From assembly GCF_019320115.1 (NCBI RefSeq), contig NC_089581.1, positions 93,742,802 through 93,806,801 on the forward strand: a stretch of 64,000 nucleotides of DNA, in the 5' to 3' direction. The notes under the pieces were generated by a model. The model did no database searches. It saw only the letters and a list, made by a program, of their open reading frames with translations, and was not told the origin of the DNA. Shown here piece by piece: positions 22,005-34,535 of the stretch (position 1 is its first letter; every line of letters starts with the position of its first letter). Position numbers and translations under genes: made by a program. The stretch is from Miscanthus floridulus (taxonomy: Eukaryota > Streptophyta > Magnoliopsida > Poales > Poaceae).

Positions 22005-23228
22005 CTACTCTAACTCGTACACCACAGCTGGGATACGACTATTCTCGATCTCAATCTCCTCATCAGACTTATGAAGTCAGGACACGTACTTCAGGGCCTC
22101 GGCGAGCTCCTCAGTAGGCTTGGCTCCAGGTAGGGTAGGGCAGGTGTCTAGGTTAAGGCGAGTCAGGGCTAACTTGAACTCCTCTACCCTAGGCTTCATC
22201 CTGCTGTGAATCTCCTTGGGCAGCTGATCCCACATACCCTTCATCTCCTTGAGGCGCTTCCTATCAGACTTCTACTAAGCCTGCCATGTCCTCTCACACT
22301 TGTCTTGTAGGTACTCGGTCTGCTTGAGTGCCTTGATCAGGTGACCCTGGTTGCGAATGGCTTTCTTCCTAAACTCCTCTAGCTCTTGAGTCATGGTCTT
22401 GTTCCGAGATTGGATCTTCAGCATATCAATCCCCTTGGATCTCTCTCTGTCTCCTCTACGGTTGAACTCGGCCTTCTTATCACCCAACTCTCTCTGCAAC
22501 TCCAAGACCTTGCTGTCGAGGTAGCAGTTCCTATTGCCTAGGTCAGCAACCTTGTCCTATAAGTCTGCAACCTCGGTTCTATGGACTTCTTCACGATAGT
22601 TGAGCTCGGCCTGTAGCTTGGCAACTGTCTCTAGTAGACTAGCTCACTCCTATGCTCCCTATGAGTCTTGCTCCTGGTACTCCCACTAAAGGGCCTGGTC
22701 CTGATGTCTCCTCTGCTCTAGCTGGGTCATGTACCTATCCTGCTCCAGTAGGTGGATAGCTGAGACACAAAGGCATCTGTCCTCCTTAGCAAAGATAACT
22801 CTGCCGGCTGCGTAGCTCTGCTCACTAGGGGTAAGGCTAAGGTCAAGGGCCTAGGGAAGTAGATGGAACTCTATTGTCTTCAGGTGCTCATAGTGGTCCC
22901 TCATCACTTTGCAAAGTGCCTTGTGTGAGATAGCTTGCAGTCCCTCCTCGACTATGTCCTCTATAGTCAACTCAGTGAAAGCTAGGACAGAAGGTAAGGT
23001 AGTGCTCGCTGGGAACTCGACTGAGGTGACAATCGGTCCTTTGATTCCTCCTTACTAAGCTAGCTTCCTGATGCAGGTGACCTTGACAAGCTTGTCTAGG
23101 ACACCTAACGTGATGAGAACTTAGCAGAGGGTCTATGCAAAACCCCCGAGCTCATGTAGGTCGAAGGTAAGCTTGGCATGGTCCAGGGGTAGCGGTCCTA
23201 GAGGCGGCCAATCAACGTTCGTTGCCAT
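22005..23228 (-). pseudogene. Extra ORF upstream of gag in the chromovirus, coiled-coil protein
   Basis: Read on the minus strand, one frame of 407 codons runs from ATG at 23228 (MATNVDWPPLGPLPLDHAKL) to TAG at 22007-22005. It lies 150 bp downstream of the primer site and about 325 bp before the gag start. Several in-frame stops interrupt it, but no frameshift is needed. The C-terminal half is heptad-like and highly charged (ELQRELGDKKAEFNRRGDRE, QELEEFRKKAIRNQGHLIKA, 22505-22275), predicting a long coiled coil; the end is acidic. I do not recognise a family. The young chromovirus at 37168 has no equivalent between its primer site and gag. It may be an accessory ORF captured or evolved by this lineage. 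Confidence 0.6.
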
Positions 23229-23377
23229 CTGCATGTTTTAAGGAATGGGTGTTAGCAGGTCATTAATAGATAAGCCTTGCATAAAAGTAAATGCAGGGTC
23301 GGTATATAACCAAAAGAAGGGCTGTTCACGTCCTATTCTATCGTCCATTTCTAAGGGTTTCATCCTATGGTCAAGTA

Positions 23378-23391
23378 TGGCTCTGATACCA
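23378..23391 (-). other. Primer-binding site of the minus-strand chromovirus
   Basis: Minus strand TGGTATCAGAGCCA, the initiator tRNA-Met complement, two bases inside the 5' LTR end at 23394. Confidence 0.9.
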
Positions 23392-23393
23392 AC

Positions 23394-26300
23394 TGAAGCG
23401 ACCTGATTTCCGCGAAGGGAAATCCATAGAGTCGAAGTGTAATAAGACCATTGTAGATCATATTACCCAAATTTCTAGTCGAATACCACATCCATACAAT
23501 GATAATATCAGAGTGCAAATAGTGCAGAATTACATAATTTATTACATCACCGCATTGGCGGAATCAAAAGTAGCATTCATTCAGAATAGCTTGAAGTTAA
23601 GATTGCCAAACTCGAGCGTAGGCACGAACCCATTATCCATCAAACTCCTCAGAGTTATACTCCTCAGCAGAACCTGTGTGCTAAAATTTATCAGTATGAT
23701 TTGTACTGGCCAATCCCACCCTATGAGCTTTGCTTTGTGGAAATTAGATGCATGTCGGATATAATCAAAAGGAACCTATGAGGCTGGGGTTTCCTATGCA
23801 GTAGCATATCAAGTATATAATAATAGTTGGTCAAGTTTTAACACCATTCCCACACACCATCCACCCCATTTCCTTCCTCGAGCTAGGTTTCGATCTTGGG
23901 ATCGATATACCACCATGTCCACACCATCACCATACCATCGCTCAGTCGACAGGCCAACTCACTCTTGGCACTGTCTCAAGGCCCGTAGCCCCTGGCTACG
24001 ACCGACACTCTCTCACAGGGGAAGAAGAGAAGGACTCATCTCACTATCTAGTTTAAGCGAAACCCAGGAAAGGTCCATAGCCGACAAGTCGGCACATGTA
24101 TCAATCGATCAACCATACACTCTGCAGAGGTTTTACATAACCACAAGATCCGCCTTCCTCGCTGACCGTCGTTAACTGGGCTGATTCTAGCCACTTGCTA
24201 GCCTAGGATAATGCCACTCTACCATTTAGCCCTGGTACACCCCAAGTCTAGTCTGGGGTGGCTGAAACTATGAGTCATGAGCTAGGTCCATAAGGTCTCC
24301 ATGAAGTCTTGGAAGGGTGTGGGGAAATCCTCCACACCCCGTACCTCCTTACACTGTCCGCTATCAACCTAGCAGTAGTGGCAATATCCTACCAAGTAGT
24401 CTGGCCATCCCACACCATATAGGGCGAGTGGTACGTAAGGCTTCTCGGTGAATCTGAGTACTAGTAAGTCCTTAGGGTTGACCAAGACAGAATGTCTTCA
24501 TCCGGGTTTCCATTTACCGTTCCACCATAGCACCTCCACCCCGGGCTCCTCCCATCACAGGTTCACACCCAGGGCCACCTCATATACCATTTACCCACCA
24601 CAGGTATCCATTCCAGGGGTGCCTAGGTAGCACCACATGGCATGACTTGCCCTAGGCTCATCGTATACTCCAACTTGGTCAACACAACCCTCACCCTCCA
24701 CACACCCAAGTCACACACGCAGCACTCTCCCTATAGTCTAGATAACACTAGTTTCCACCACGCGTCAATGTAGTATAAGCATAGTAGAAGTATGAGCAAT
24801 GAAATATAGCAGCAAGCGTGTGTCTAGCCTAATAGCAGGGTATGTAGGGGTAAGGTTGCGTCAAGGTAAAGGCCACCAAGTAAGCATACTACCCTGCAAG
24901 TCCTATCATAGTATGATTATAACAGTAAAGTAAAGCAATAGTAGTTCTATATTAGCCATGCATAATAGGTGCTATGAGATTGGGTGGGATGTGGCACCTT
25001 CAGTGTAGTCATCTCCGTTCTCCTCATGGTACTCATGGTCCTCGTCCATTAGGTTCTCCTTCGAGTCTGCAACGATCGTATTATAGTCGCGTTAGCGACG
25101 TCTATAGAATAGCACAAAGAAGTAATGAAATTTCAAAAGAGCCAAATGCACTCAAACATGGGTTCATTGCGTAAAGCTTGATTTTAGATGAATTTTGGTC
25201 CTAGTTTCGTATTTTTCCGAGGTCATATGAATTAGTTATGAATTTCTGAAGTTTAAATCATATCTGAAAATGGAAAAGGCCGAATTAATTCTGGGTTGAC
25301 ACGTGTCACGCTGTGACTGGTCCATGTGGCATGCTACGTCAGCATGATGCCAACATGATGTCATCATCTCAGTTCCGAGCTGACAGGTGGGGTGCAGCTG
25401 ACGTCAACATGACGTCATCAATGTCATCAGTTCCGATAGGTGGGTCCAGGGGCTCTTGGGTCACTGACATGTGGGTCTAGTCAAAGTCAATGTCAGTCAA
25501 TGGGTGAGTCAATGGTCAATGGTCAACGGTCAATGGTCAGGGTCACTAACATGTGGGGCTAGGGCTGCTGACGTCAGCAGCTGATGTCATTGTGATGTCA
25601 GCATGACGTCACCCCGGCTGTGTTGGCTTATGACGTGTGGGTCTCGTGTGACGTCAGCATGATGTCAGCATCTGACATGTGGGTCTAGAGTGTCTATGCC
25701 ACTGACATATGGGGCCAAGTCAACGATCAACGTTGACCGGTCAATGATCAACACGGACCGGGTCCAAACTAGGCCGGTTGGGCCTGGATACGGGCTGGGC
25801 TTTGGCCCGCCATGTGGCATGCTATGGTGCTACCACGTCACGTCCTTGGGCCTCTACTGGCGTCGTTTCTAGGCTGTGGGCGTGAGCATGGCTCACGGTG
25901 GACCAAGAGGCGCTGGTCTATGGACCTAAGGCAGGGTGCATGGTGGACCAAGTCCACCTCTCTTTCCTCAGGCATGGTCTATGAGCACCGGGTTCATGCA
26001 TGGGTGGCCAGCAAGGGGAATTTCCCCTATTTCTCCCACGGCCGTGTTGTTGCCGGTGGCGAGCTCGTTGGGTGAGCCCCCATGGTGGCGCTGGTGTCCA
26101 ATTGAGGAGGGGAAAAGTTCCCTCATGCCGTGGCGACTACGACGGTGGGGGTCGACTGATGGTTAAGGCTTCCTAAGGCTCTTGCCATGGTGAATGGTGG
26201 ATCGGTATGGCGGTGCTCGTCGGCGAGTCACGGACAGGGCGATGTGGTGGCTGGAAGCTTGCTTGGTGGGGTGCGTTAGCTCCCTGTGGCTCCAGTGAAC

Positions 26301-27934
26301 GGGGCGGATGAGTCAAGGAAGCTCTAGGCGCTTCCAGCGGTCCTAGCCACAATGGTGGTGCATGGTGGAACTCCGGTCGGTGGTTCAGTGCTCATGGCCG
26401 GGGCGCTGCGGTCGGCTATCGATGACTCGATCTATGTGGCTGTCCTCCAGACATCACTGTGATCCTCTACGGCCGCGTTCTAGTCCAGCGAGGTGGCTGG
26501 GTGTGCGAGTTGTGGTGCACGGCATGACGACGACATCATGAGCGCGGCGTGCACACGCTCTGCTACGGCGTCCAAGGGCTCGGAGGTGGTCGCGGGTGTG
26601 CACATGAGTGTGCTGTGCTTGTGTGCCTAGAGGCCGGAGATGGCCTTGGCCTACACACTCATGGTATGGAGCGCCATGGCCAGAGTAGCAAAGTCTGGCG
26701 GCAAGCAGGGGAGAGTCGGGTGCTCACCATAGGTGTCATGGAAGATTGGATGGTGACGCAGTGGCGAGTTGCAGCCATGTAGCTTCGGAAGCAGCGCAGT
26801 GCTGTGCAGCGTCATGGCATCGGCTCCTGCTCCGGCGGCTTTGGAGGTGTTCCGATGGCGCCTCCTTCTTCCTCCTCCCTCTCGCTTCCTTCTTCCTTGC
26901 CCTTCTCTGGCTCGAGTGTGCACGGGATGGCCACAAAGTGGCGGCGGGGCGTTGAGAGCTCAGGGCACCAGGGCCAGGGTTTTATAGCCGATCGGGGAAC
27001 GGCGGAGCCCGGTGATCGGCGGATGGGGATCAAGGGCGATCGGAGGCGCGAGCTTGCATCCAATGGCTGCGAGTGGTTGCGTGGGCGCAGCGCTAAGGAG
27101 ACAGGGCCATGCCCCAGGCGTGACCCCCTGGCCCACTCCTACCAGGGCTATTGGGGCTTGGTCGGAGGCATGAGCGACGTGGGGGAGGAAGACGACACTG
27201 TGGATGGGGGTGGCTGATGTGCTGGGGCCCAGTGTGGCAGCTGACAGCAAGGGAAGGCGGGGAGGCGCGTGGGCAGTGAGCAGCGCAGCTGGCTGGCCTT
27301 GCTAGGCCTAGCACGAGCTCGTGGGCCAACCTACTGTGGCTGTGCGTGGGCCAGCGAAGCTAGGAGGGCGAGTCTGGGCCAGTTGGTTGCTTGGGCTGGC
27401 TTAGACTTTTCCTTTTTCTATTTTTCTTTTCTTCTCCTTTGTTTGAATTCAAATTTGGTTTGAAATTTGAATTCCAAATTGGTGCACCATATTCATTGGA
27501 GTTTTAGATATGAGGCCCACAACATTCTTATATAAATATTAGGAATTTATTTAGCTATTTTGTATGACAAAAATAGGTGTAGTTTTGTTATACAAAAATA
27601 GAATTAATTTTCTCTTTAAACCCTTATTCCTTGGTTTGAGTAATAATTACTTTTATGGTGTGCTTTCTTTAAAGAACTTGTTAACCATAACATAAGGCAA
27701 ATAGAAATCCAAATCACAAGTTGAGTTAACAATATATGCTATGTTTCATTTGTTAGTATGTAAATAAACATGATTAACAATGGCATGCCATGCTTGTGTG
27801 ATGAATGAGGTTGGGGTTAGACCTAATGCATCTCTTAGGTTGAGTTTCTATACATGACACTCATCAACACATGGGAGTTTTAAGAAAATTTTTGTAGTTG
27901 GTATTTTTAGTGTATGGATTTTTGGGTTGTTACA
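23394..27934 (-). repeat. 5' LTR of the minus-strand chromovirus (4541 bp)
   Basis: Same termini as the 3' LTR (plus strand TGAAGCG...GTTACA). It contains the W-box/bZIP motif cluster at about 25290-25760 and the GC-rich block at about 25760-27400. TSD TACCA follows at 27935-27939. Overlapping frames on both strands in the GC block (for example 26804-27217) reflect base composition rather than genes. Confidence 0.9.
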
Positions 27935-27939
27935 TACCA

Positions 27940-28283
27940 CTCATGGACAGATAAACTAAATAGTTGATTTGATACATAACTTTACATATCTTGGGGAAAG
28001 AGGCATGATGAGCTAGAACTAAAATTTGACAGACTACAAATGGAACATAAGCACCTTGAAGAGCAATATTCAGCTACCAATAATAAATTAGAATTAGCTT
28101 TACAAATTTTAGAAGAGAGTAAAGTTTCTCTAGGAAGAATTAGTCAGAATAGTGGTTATATTAAAAAAGATATAACTTATCTATATAAAAGATTGATAAT
28201 ATTAATATTGTTGAGCATAACAAAGAAATTGTGTTATCATCAGCAGGAATAGTTGAGTCTGCTAGATCTTTAAATTCAGAAAG
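27940..28283 (+). pseudogene. EPRV unit B coiled-coil segment upstream of movement domain
   Basis: The viral sequence resumes after the TSD. The frame at 28040-28252 holds KHLEEQYSATNNKLELALQI and ILEESKVSLGRI, a charged heptad-like stretch, and the reading continues in another frame to about 28270. By position it is between the first ORF start (12376) and the movement domain. Such coiled coils in caulimovirids mediate virion-associated or movement protein oligomerisation; that role here is inferred. Frame changes near 28250 break it. Confidence 0.55.
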
Positions 28284-29304
28284 ATGGAAGTATCTGAGAG
28301 CCTCTCTAGAAGAGACAAGTCACTCCAGTTAGTAAATAGAGACATAAGACCTCTAGGTTTTAAAGATAAACTAAAAGAAGGATGTGATGATATTGAAACC
28401 TTAGAAGAAATGATAGACGTAGAAAGAGATCTTGAAAGATATCAGAAAGATACTTTAAGAAAAATAAGGCCTCAACAAATATATCAAATGTGTTGGTTTG
28501 AAAATAAAAATGGATTATATAGAATATCTAGAGAAGTAGAATTAAGTGTATTGACAGAACTAGTTATGCTAAGAATTGTTAGTAAGCAATTTGAGAATGC
28601 TTTTAAAATATTCAAGGTATAAATATATACATCAAGGAATGTATATCATTGGAATTAAAGGAATGACAAGGAAAAAACTAGGAACTAAGGTGTTAATAAC
28701 TTTATTAGATAAAAGATGGGACTCAAGAAACAAAGCAGCATTAGGATTTTTAGAAGGTGATATGAATGAAAATATGTTGATAACATATATAGCTCCAGAT
28801 TTAATAATGCTAGTTAAAGAATTTATAGATAAGATGGCATTCAGGATTTCAGACTAAAGGATATGAAGAATTTAAAGGGATGAATCTATTAGTAAGCATA
28901 GAATTTATAGGAAGGTTAACCAACAGAAGTGGAACCAGATATAAGGTAAATGTGAACAATGTTGTAGAAAGTATGCAATCTAAAGGTATAAAATTTATGA
29001 GTCCTCTAAAAATAAGTTCCGAAGAAAGAGTAGGAGAAGAATGGAATATAAGCTCTTCAATAGAACCAAAAATTTTTAAACAACCTAAAGATTACATAAG
29101 CTATGAAAATAATAGAGGGATGACTAGTATTAGGTTTGTAGATTATAAAGAACAAAGTTTAGATGATTTAGAAGCATCCAGTTTAGAGGCAAAAATAGAA
29201 GAAAATAGAAGGCATAGCATATGTGAATTTATGGAAAAATTAGATATAGATAATGAAATAAAGCATTATGAGCAAAAGTTAAGCAAAATTCATGATGAAT
29301 ATAA
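28284..29304 (+). pseudogene. EPRV movement protein (30K superfamily) remnant, plus start of shared module
   Basis: Three overlapping pieces in three frames (28284-28622, 28576-28857, 28880-29304). The middle one carries LGTKVLITLLDKRW and the last LVSIEFIGRLTNRSGTRYKV, fitting the core of the caulimovirid 30K-type movement protein with its conserved LxD and downstream Gly. That protein forms tubules through plasmodesmata. From about 29232 (MEKLDIDNEIKHYEQKLSKI) the sequence matches the start of the unit A ORF at 60668, so this end belongs to the module shared by both units. It is cut at 29304 by the copia insertion. Two frameshifts make it non-functional. Confidence 0.7.
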
Positions 29305-30557
29305 TGTAGGGTTATGAGGATGTTACGCTAGCCGGAAAAACAAAAATTCAACCTCATAAACCAGGATCTACTGCTAGTTATAGATCACAGGATTACCACT
29401 AGACGTGCAGGTGCAGCGGAAGTGACTTGATGTAGTCAAACGCGTCATAGCAGTGTCGTGTAGTTGCAAGGTCATCCGTACATCCATCCCCTTCATGTGG
29501 TTCATCCTTGTGCTCTAGATGCAGCACCTCCGAGGTATCCACACGTATAGGGAGGAAGCGTCACTGCCTCTGGACTGCTAGGTCCACGAGGAGCAACAGG
29601 CGCTGGCGTAGGATGAGCAGTGGTGGCTGCTAAAAAGGCAGTGGGATACCAAGCCCCGTTGCCCACCCCACTTATTTATAGGCGTCCCTAATGAGCTCCT
29701 GAGTTGGAGGCCCATTAGTAATCCTAAGCCTTGTCTAACTCGGATCCAATCCGAATTAGGCTTCCAGCCCCTTAAGCGTGCGACCCTATGGGTTCACGCA
29801 CACATAGACGTGGCCCGAGTACTCCTACTTGGCCATTAGTTGATAGCGGCCTCTAGCAAGGCATGTCAACTCCTATGTGTACGCAAAGATCATATCAGAC
29901 GAACCACCACAAAACCACATACTTGTTATTCCCTTGCCTCATGATATTTGGTCCAACTCATAGGTTAACACTTACTCCAAGCACGACCATGCATTTCTTG
30001 ATCTAATCATTAGAGTGATCTAGTGATATCTCTCTCATATATAGAGAGGGGCAAATTCCATCTTGATTGTCTTTGTCTCATAGCATGTTTCCCGACAAAC
30101 CCGAAAACCACCTTTATAACTACCCTATTACGGAGTAGCGTTTGATAGTCCCTGAGTAGGTCATTTCACATCTTGAATACATACAATAATCTCAAGTCTA
30201 AGGACATAACGTACATGACGTGAATAGAGATAATAACAACATCTTACGTTGGGTCCGTCCAGCCCCATGTCATACATGTGCCCACATTATTAGTATGACA
30301 TCTCCATGTCTATGACTTGTGAAACATAGTCATCAACTAATAATGTGCTAATCCATTATTCATGTGTGTCCTCACACAAACTCTGACCAGGGACAACATT
30401 ATAATAACCATACAAGTAAAAGAGTTTCACAAACAATTCATATAATTGCTAATCGATACAGGTTGTCTTTATTGGAAATTCAATGAACTCATAATATATC
30501 ATGGATACAAGGCAATATAATCATCTCTATGATTATCTCTAGGGCATACTCCCAACA
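29305..30557 (-). repeat. 3' LTR of the copia element (1253 bp)
   Basis: Minus strand starts TGTTGGGAGTATGCCC at 30557 and ends at 29305; plus strand reads TGTAGGG...CCCAACA. TATAAATA on the minus strand at about 29680-29673. It matches 35906-37155. Confidence 0.9.
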
Positions 30558-30570
30558 ATCTCCCACTTGC
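30558..30570 (-). other. Polypurine tract of the copia element
   Basis: Minus strand GCAAGTGGGAGAT lies immediately before the 3' LTR, a usual copia plus-strand primer. Confidence 0.75.
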
Positions 30571-30639
30571 ACTAGAGTTAATCTCGAACATATCTAATAC
30601 CCATAGCTCTCATGTGCGCCTCATGCTTAGGCTGTGGAA

Positions 30640-33600
30640 GAGCCTTTGTCAAAGGATCTGCAACATTCAAATTTGTGTGTATCTTGCACATCTTGATCTC
30701 ATCTTATCTAACGAACTCTTGAATGAGGTGAAATTTCCACGGTACATGTTTATTCTTTTGGTGATTCCTTGGCTCCTTAGCCTGCGCAATTGCCCCATTG
30801 TTGTCACAATGTAGATTCAATGGGCTGGACACATTCGGAAACACACCAAGTTCAATGAGGAACCTCCTCATCCAAACACCTTCCATCACAGCTCTAGAAG
30901 CTTCAATGTACTCAGCCTCTACTATAGAATCAGTCACCGTCTCTTGCTTGGAACTTTTCCAACTTATAGCACCACCATTTATTGTGAACACAAAACCTGA
31001 TTGAGAATGTGAATCATCCATGTCAGTTTGGAAGCTAGCATCGGTGTAACCATTTACAACGAGCTCCTCCTCACCTCCATAGATTAGGAACACATCTTTA
31101 GTCCTTCTCAAGTACTTAAGAATATTTTTAACAAGTGTCTAGTGACTCTCTCCTAGATCAGCTTGGTACCTGCTCACACCACTTAGAGCATATGAGACAT
31201 CTGGGCGAGTACATATCATGGCGTACATGATGGAACCAACTACCGAGGCGTATGGAACCTTACTCATGCGCTTCCACTCATCAACTGTCGAAGGACACTG
31301 TTTATCGCTAAAGCGCGTACCATGTGACATAGGCAAGAACCTTTCTTGGACTGTTCCATGTTGAATCGTTTCAACACCTTGTCAATGTACGTATCTTGGC
31401 TTAATCCTATAAGCCTCTTCGATCTATCTCTATAGATCTTGATGCCCAAAATGTATGCTGCTTCTCCTAAATCCTTCATAGAAAAATTATTATTCAGTGA
31501 AGTCTTTACGGATTGCAACATAGGAATGTCATTCCCAATCAATAATATGCCATCCACATACAAGATCAGAAATACAACAACACTCCCACTTTCCTTCTTG
31601 TAAACACAAGGTTCTTCTTCATTCTGACGGAAGCCAAACCCTTTGACCACTTCATCAAAACGAATGTTCTAACTCCGAGATGCTTGCTTTAACCCATAAA
31701 TGGATTTCTGAAGCTTGCAAATTTTTCTAGCATTGTTTGGATCAACAAAACCTTCGGGCTGTATCATATACACGTTCTCAACCAAATTTCCATTTAGAAA
31801 GGCTGTTTTAACATCCATCTACCATATCTCATAATCGAAATAAGCAGCTATTGCTAGAATGATCCGGATAGATTTAAGCATTGCTACCGGTGAGAAAGTC
31901 TAAACATAGTCAATTCCTTGAGCTTGCCAAAAACCCTTTGCAACAAGTCGAGCTTTATAGATGTGAACATTTCCATCCATATCCTTTTTCATTTTATAGA
32001 TCCATTTGCACTCTATGGGTCTAACCCCATCAGGCGGGTCAACCAAGTTCCAAACTTGATTGTTTCCCATGAAATCTATCTCGGATCTCATGGCACTTTG
32101 CCATTTCTCAAAATCTAGGTCCTTCATTACTTCTGCATAAGTTGCAGGTTTGTCATCGTCTAACAATAACAAATCCCCACTGCAACTCATGGATTCTTGC
32201 TGACCTTCGTGGTTGTGGCGGTGTTTCTATTGCCACGGGTATCTCAACTTGTTCTGCTACATTAGCATCACTCGTAGAGTCCTTCCCAACTAGCTCATCT
32301 TGAACTTCTTCAAGATACACCTTCTGTCCACTTTTCTCTCTTTTGAGAAACTCTTTCTCTAAGAAAACACCGTTTCGAGCAACAAACACTTTGCCCTCTG
32401 ATCGGTTGTAGAAGTAATACCCTAAAGTTTCCTTCGGATATCCCACGAAAAAGCATTTGTCTGATTTGGGTGTTAGTTTATCGGTCATAAGTTGTTTGAC
32501 ATAAACTTCATAACCCCAAATTTTCAGAAAAGACAAACTGGGACTCTTACCAGTCCACATCTCATGTGGTGTCTTAACTACTGACTTAGATGGTACCCTA
32601 TTCAATGTGAAAGTGGCTGTTTCTAGAGCGTATCCCCAAAATAATAACGGTAGGTCTAACTGGCTCATCATAGACCAAACCATGTCCAACAAAGTTCGAT
32701 TATGTCACTCGGACACAGCCATTTCTCTGAGGCAGTTCTAGGTGGCAGTAAGCTATGGAACAATTCCGCAACTCTTTAGATGATTGCTAAACTCATGGCT
32801 CAAATATTCGCCTCCACGATCAGATCGCAAAGCCTTAATTTTCTTGCCACTGTTGATTCTCTACTTCACTCTGAAACTCCTTGAACTTTTCAAATGTCTC
32901 AGACTTATGTTTCATTAAGTAGACATAGCCATATCTACTAAAGTCATCAGTGAAGGTTATGAAGTATTGGAATCTGCCTCTTGCTAGTCATACTCATTGG
33001 CCCGCACACATCAGTATGTATGAGTTCTAGCAAGTCTGTCCGCCCTCTCAGGAAAACCTATGAAAGGCATCTTGGTCATCTTGCCTAGTAGGCAAGCCTC
33101 ACATGTCTCGTATGATTCAAAATCAAACGAAGTTAAAAGCCCATAAGAATGTAGCCTCTTCATGCGATTCTCACTTATATGACCTAAACAACAATGCCAC
33201 ATATAGGTAGGACTTAACTCATTAAGCCGAGGCCTTTTAGCACTTATATTATAGATAGGAGCATCTTCAAGATTAAAAATAAATAACCCATTCACAATGG
33301 ATGCAGAAGCCACAAACATGTCATTTTTAGAGATCACACAACCATTGTCTTTACTCACAAATGAATAACCATCCTTCATTAAACATGAAGGTGACACAAT
33401 GTTTCGACTTAAACTAGGAACAAAATAACAATTATTCAACTCCATAATAAATCCTGATGGGAGGTGGAGTTGCATCGTCCCGACGTTCAACACAGCAACT
33501 CTTGCATTATTGCCCACATGGAAATCAACTTCTCCCTTTTCCATGCTTCTACTTCTTATCATTCCTTGCATCGTATTGCAAATATGAGCAACCGATCCGG

Positions 33601-33664
33601 TATCAAATACCCAAGAATTAATATAAGAATTAGCAAGGAAAATGTTCAGTAAGATAAACAACAA
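30640..33664 (-). pseudogene. Copia pol remnant: protease-integrase-RT-RNase H
   Basis: Minus-strand pieces in order: protease with intact D-T-G (WVFDTGSVAHIC, 33664 onward), the pre-integrase Cys/His block (MWHCCLGHISENRMKRLHS), degraded integrase (to about 32150, including LLFWGYALETATFTLNRVPS), RT start (32190-31900, ARLVAKGFWQAQGIDYV), RT core (31650-31264) and RNase H (31111-30704, GYTDASFQTD, SSKQETV). The RT catalytic YVDD reads YVDG (Gly codon at 31551-31549), so polymerase activity would be lost even without the stops. Frameshifts lie between all pieces. Confidence 0.85.
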
Positions 33665-33719
33665 GTGTACAAGCTGTGGGAGTACCTTTACTGCTATGAT
33701 CCTTTATGGATTCCAGGTA

Positions 33720-34535
33720 CAGCTTGTAGTTCCTCTTCTAGTGACCTTTCCCATGATAATGAAAGCACTCAGCATCAGCAGTTGGTCTAGCCTTGGGCGC
33801 AAGTGGGTTTGGCTTAGAGATCTCATCTTTAGCCTTGCCCTTTTTCTTCTTCCAAGAATTGCCCTTCTTCTTAAACTTAGGCTTGTTTTGGACCGCCATC
33901 ACATGGCAACTGCCATCACCTTTCTTGATGTTGGCCTCTGCTGTTTTAAGCATGCCACATAATTCATTCAAGCCCTTCTCTGCCCCATGCATATGGTAGT
34001 TCACGATGAAATTTTCATAGCTAGGCAGAAGAGATGTGAGAATAAAATCAGTAGCTAATTCAGAGCCAATTGGGAAGCCTAGCTTCTCCAACCTCTGAGT
34101 GTAACCAACCATTTTGATCACATGTGGCCCAACTAGTTGCGCCCTCTGCTAGCTTGGTTTTAGCAAAAGCCTTTGAGACATTGAACCTTTCAGTCCTGGC
34201 TTGAGTCTAGAATATATCATTGAGTGCCACGATCATATCGTGCGCTGCATGGTTATTGTCAAACTGACAATCAGTAGATCTAGGTTCCATACAAGCAAGC
34301 ATAAGGCAACTCACTTCAAGATCAGCATCACATGCTTTCTTGTAAGCGTTTTTCTTTGCAGCAGGTGCATTATCAGCAGGCTCATCTGGTAATGGGGTAT
34401 CTAGAATTTCTTCCTTTTTCTCAGCCCTGAGAACAATTCTCAGGTTGCGGATCCAATCCGCATAGTTTGTTCCATTCAACTTATCTTTCTCAAGAATTGA
34501 ACAGCAAAGTAAATGGTTGATTGCTAGGCAGCCAT
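33720..34535 (-). pseudogene. Copia gag remnant
   Basis: Two main pieces. 34479-34207 (MNGTNYADWIRNLRIVLRAE, then a DEPADNAPAAKKNAYKK linker) is the N-terminal copia gag domain. 34121-33738 continues to a basic linker and the nucleocapsid knuckle. The knuckle has lost two cysteines to tyrosine and a tryptophan to a stop. An upstream ATG at 34535 is out of frame with the rest. Confidence 0.8.

Larger units (their letters stand above)
12500..27934 (-). mobile_element. Ty3/gypsy chromovirus (Tekay/Del-like), full-length, decayed
   Basis: 15.4-kb element on the minus strand: 5' LTR 23394-27934, primer site 23391-23378, an extra coiled-coil frame (23228-22005), gag (21679 to about 20480), PR-RT-RH-IN with a chromodomain-like C-terminus (to about 17050), polypurine tract (about 17020-17006) and 3' LTR 12500-17005. 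TSD TACCA. Long LTRs (4506 and 4541 bp) and domain order point to the Tekay/Del lineage. The LTRs differ at roughly 5% in the first 300 bp by eye, so the insertion is much older than the one at 37168. It disrupts the EPRV first ORF. Confidence 0.9.
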
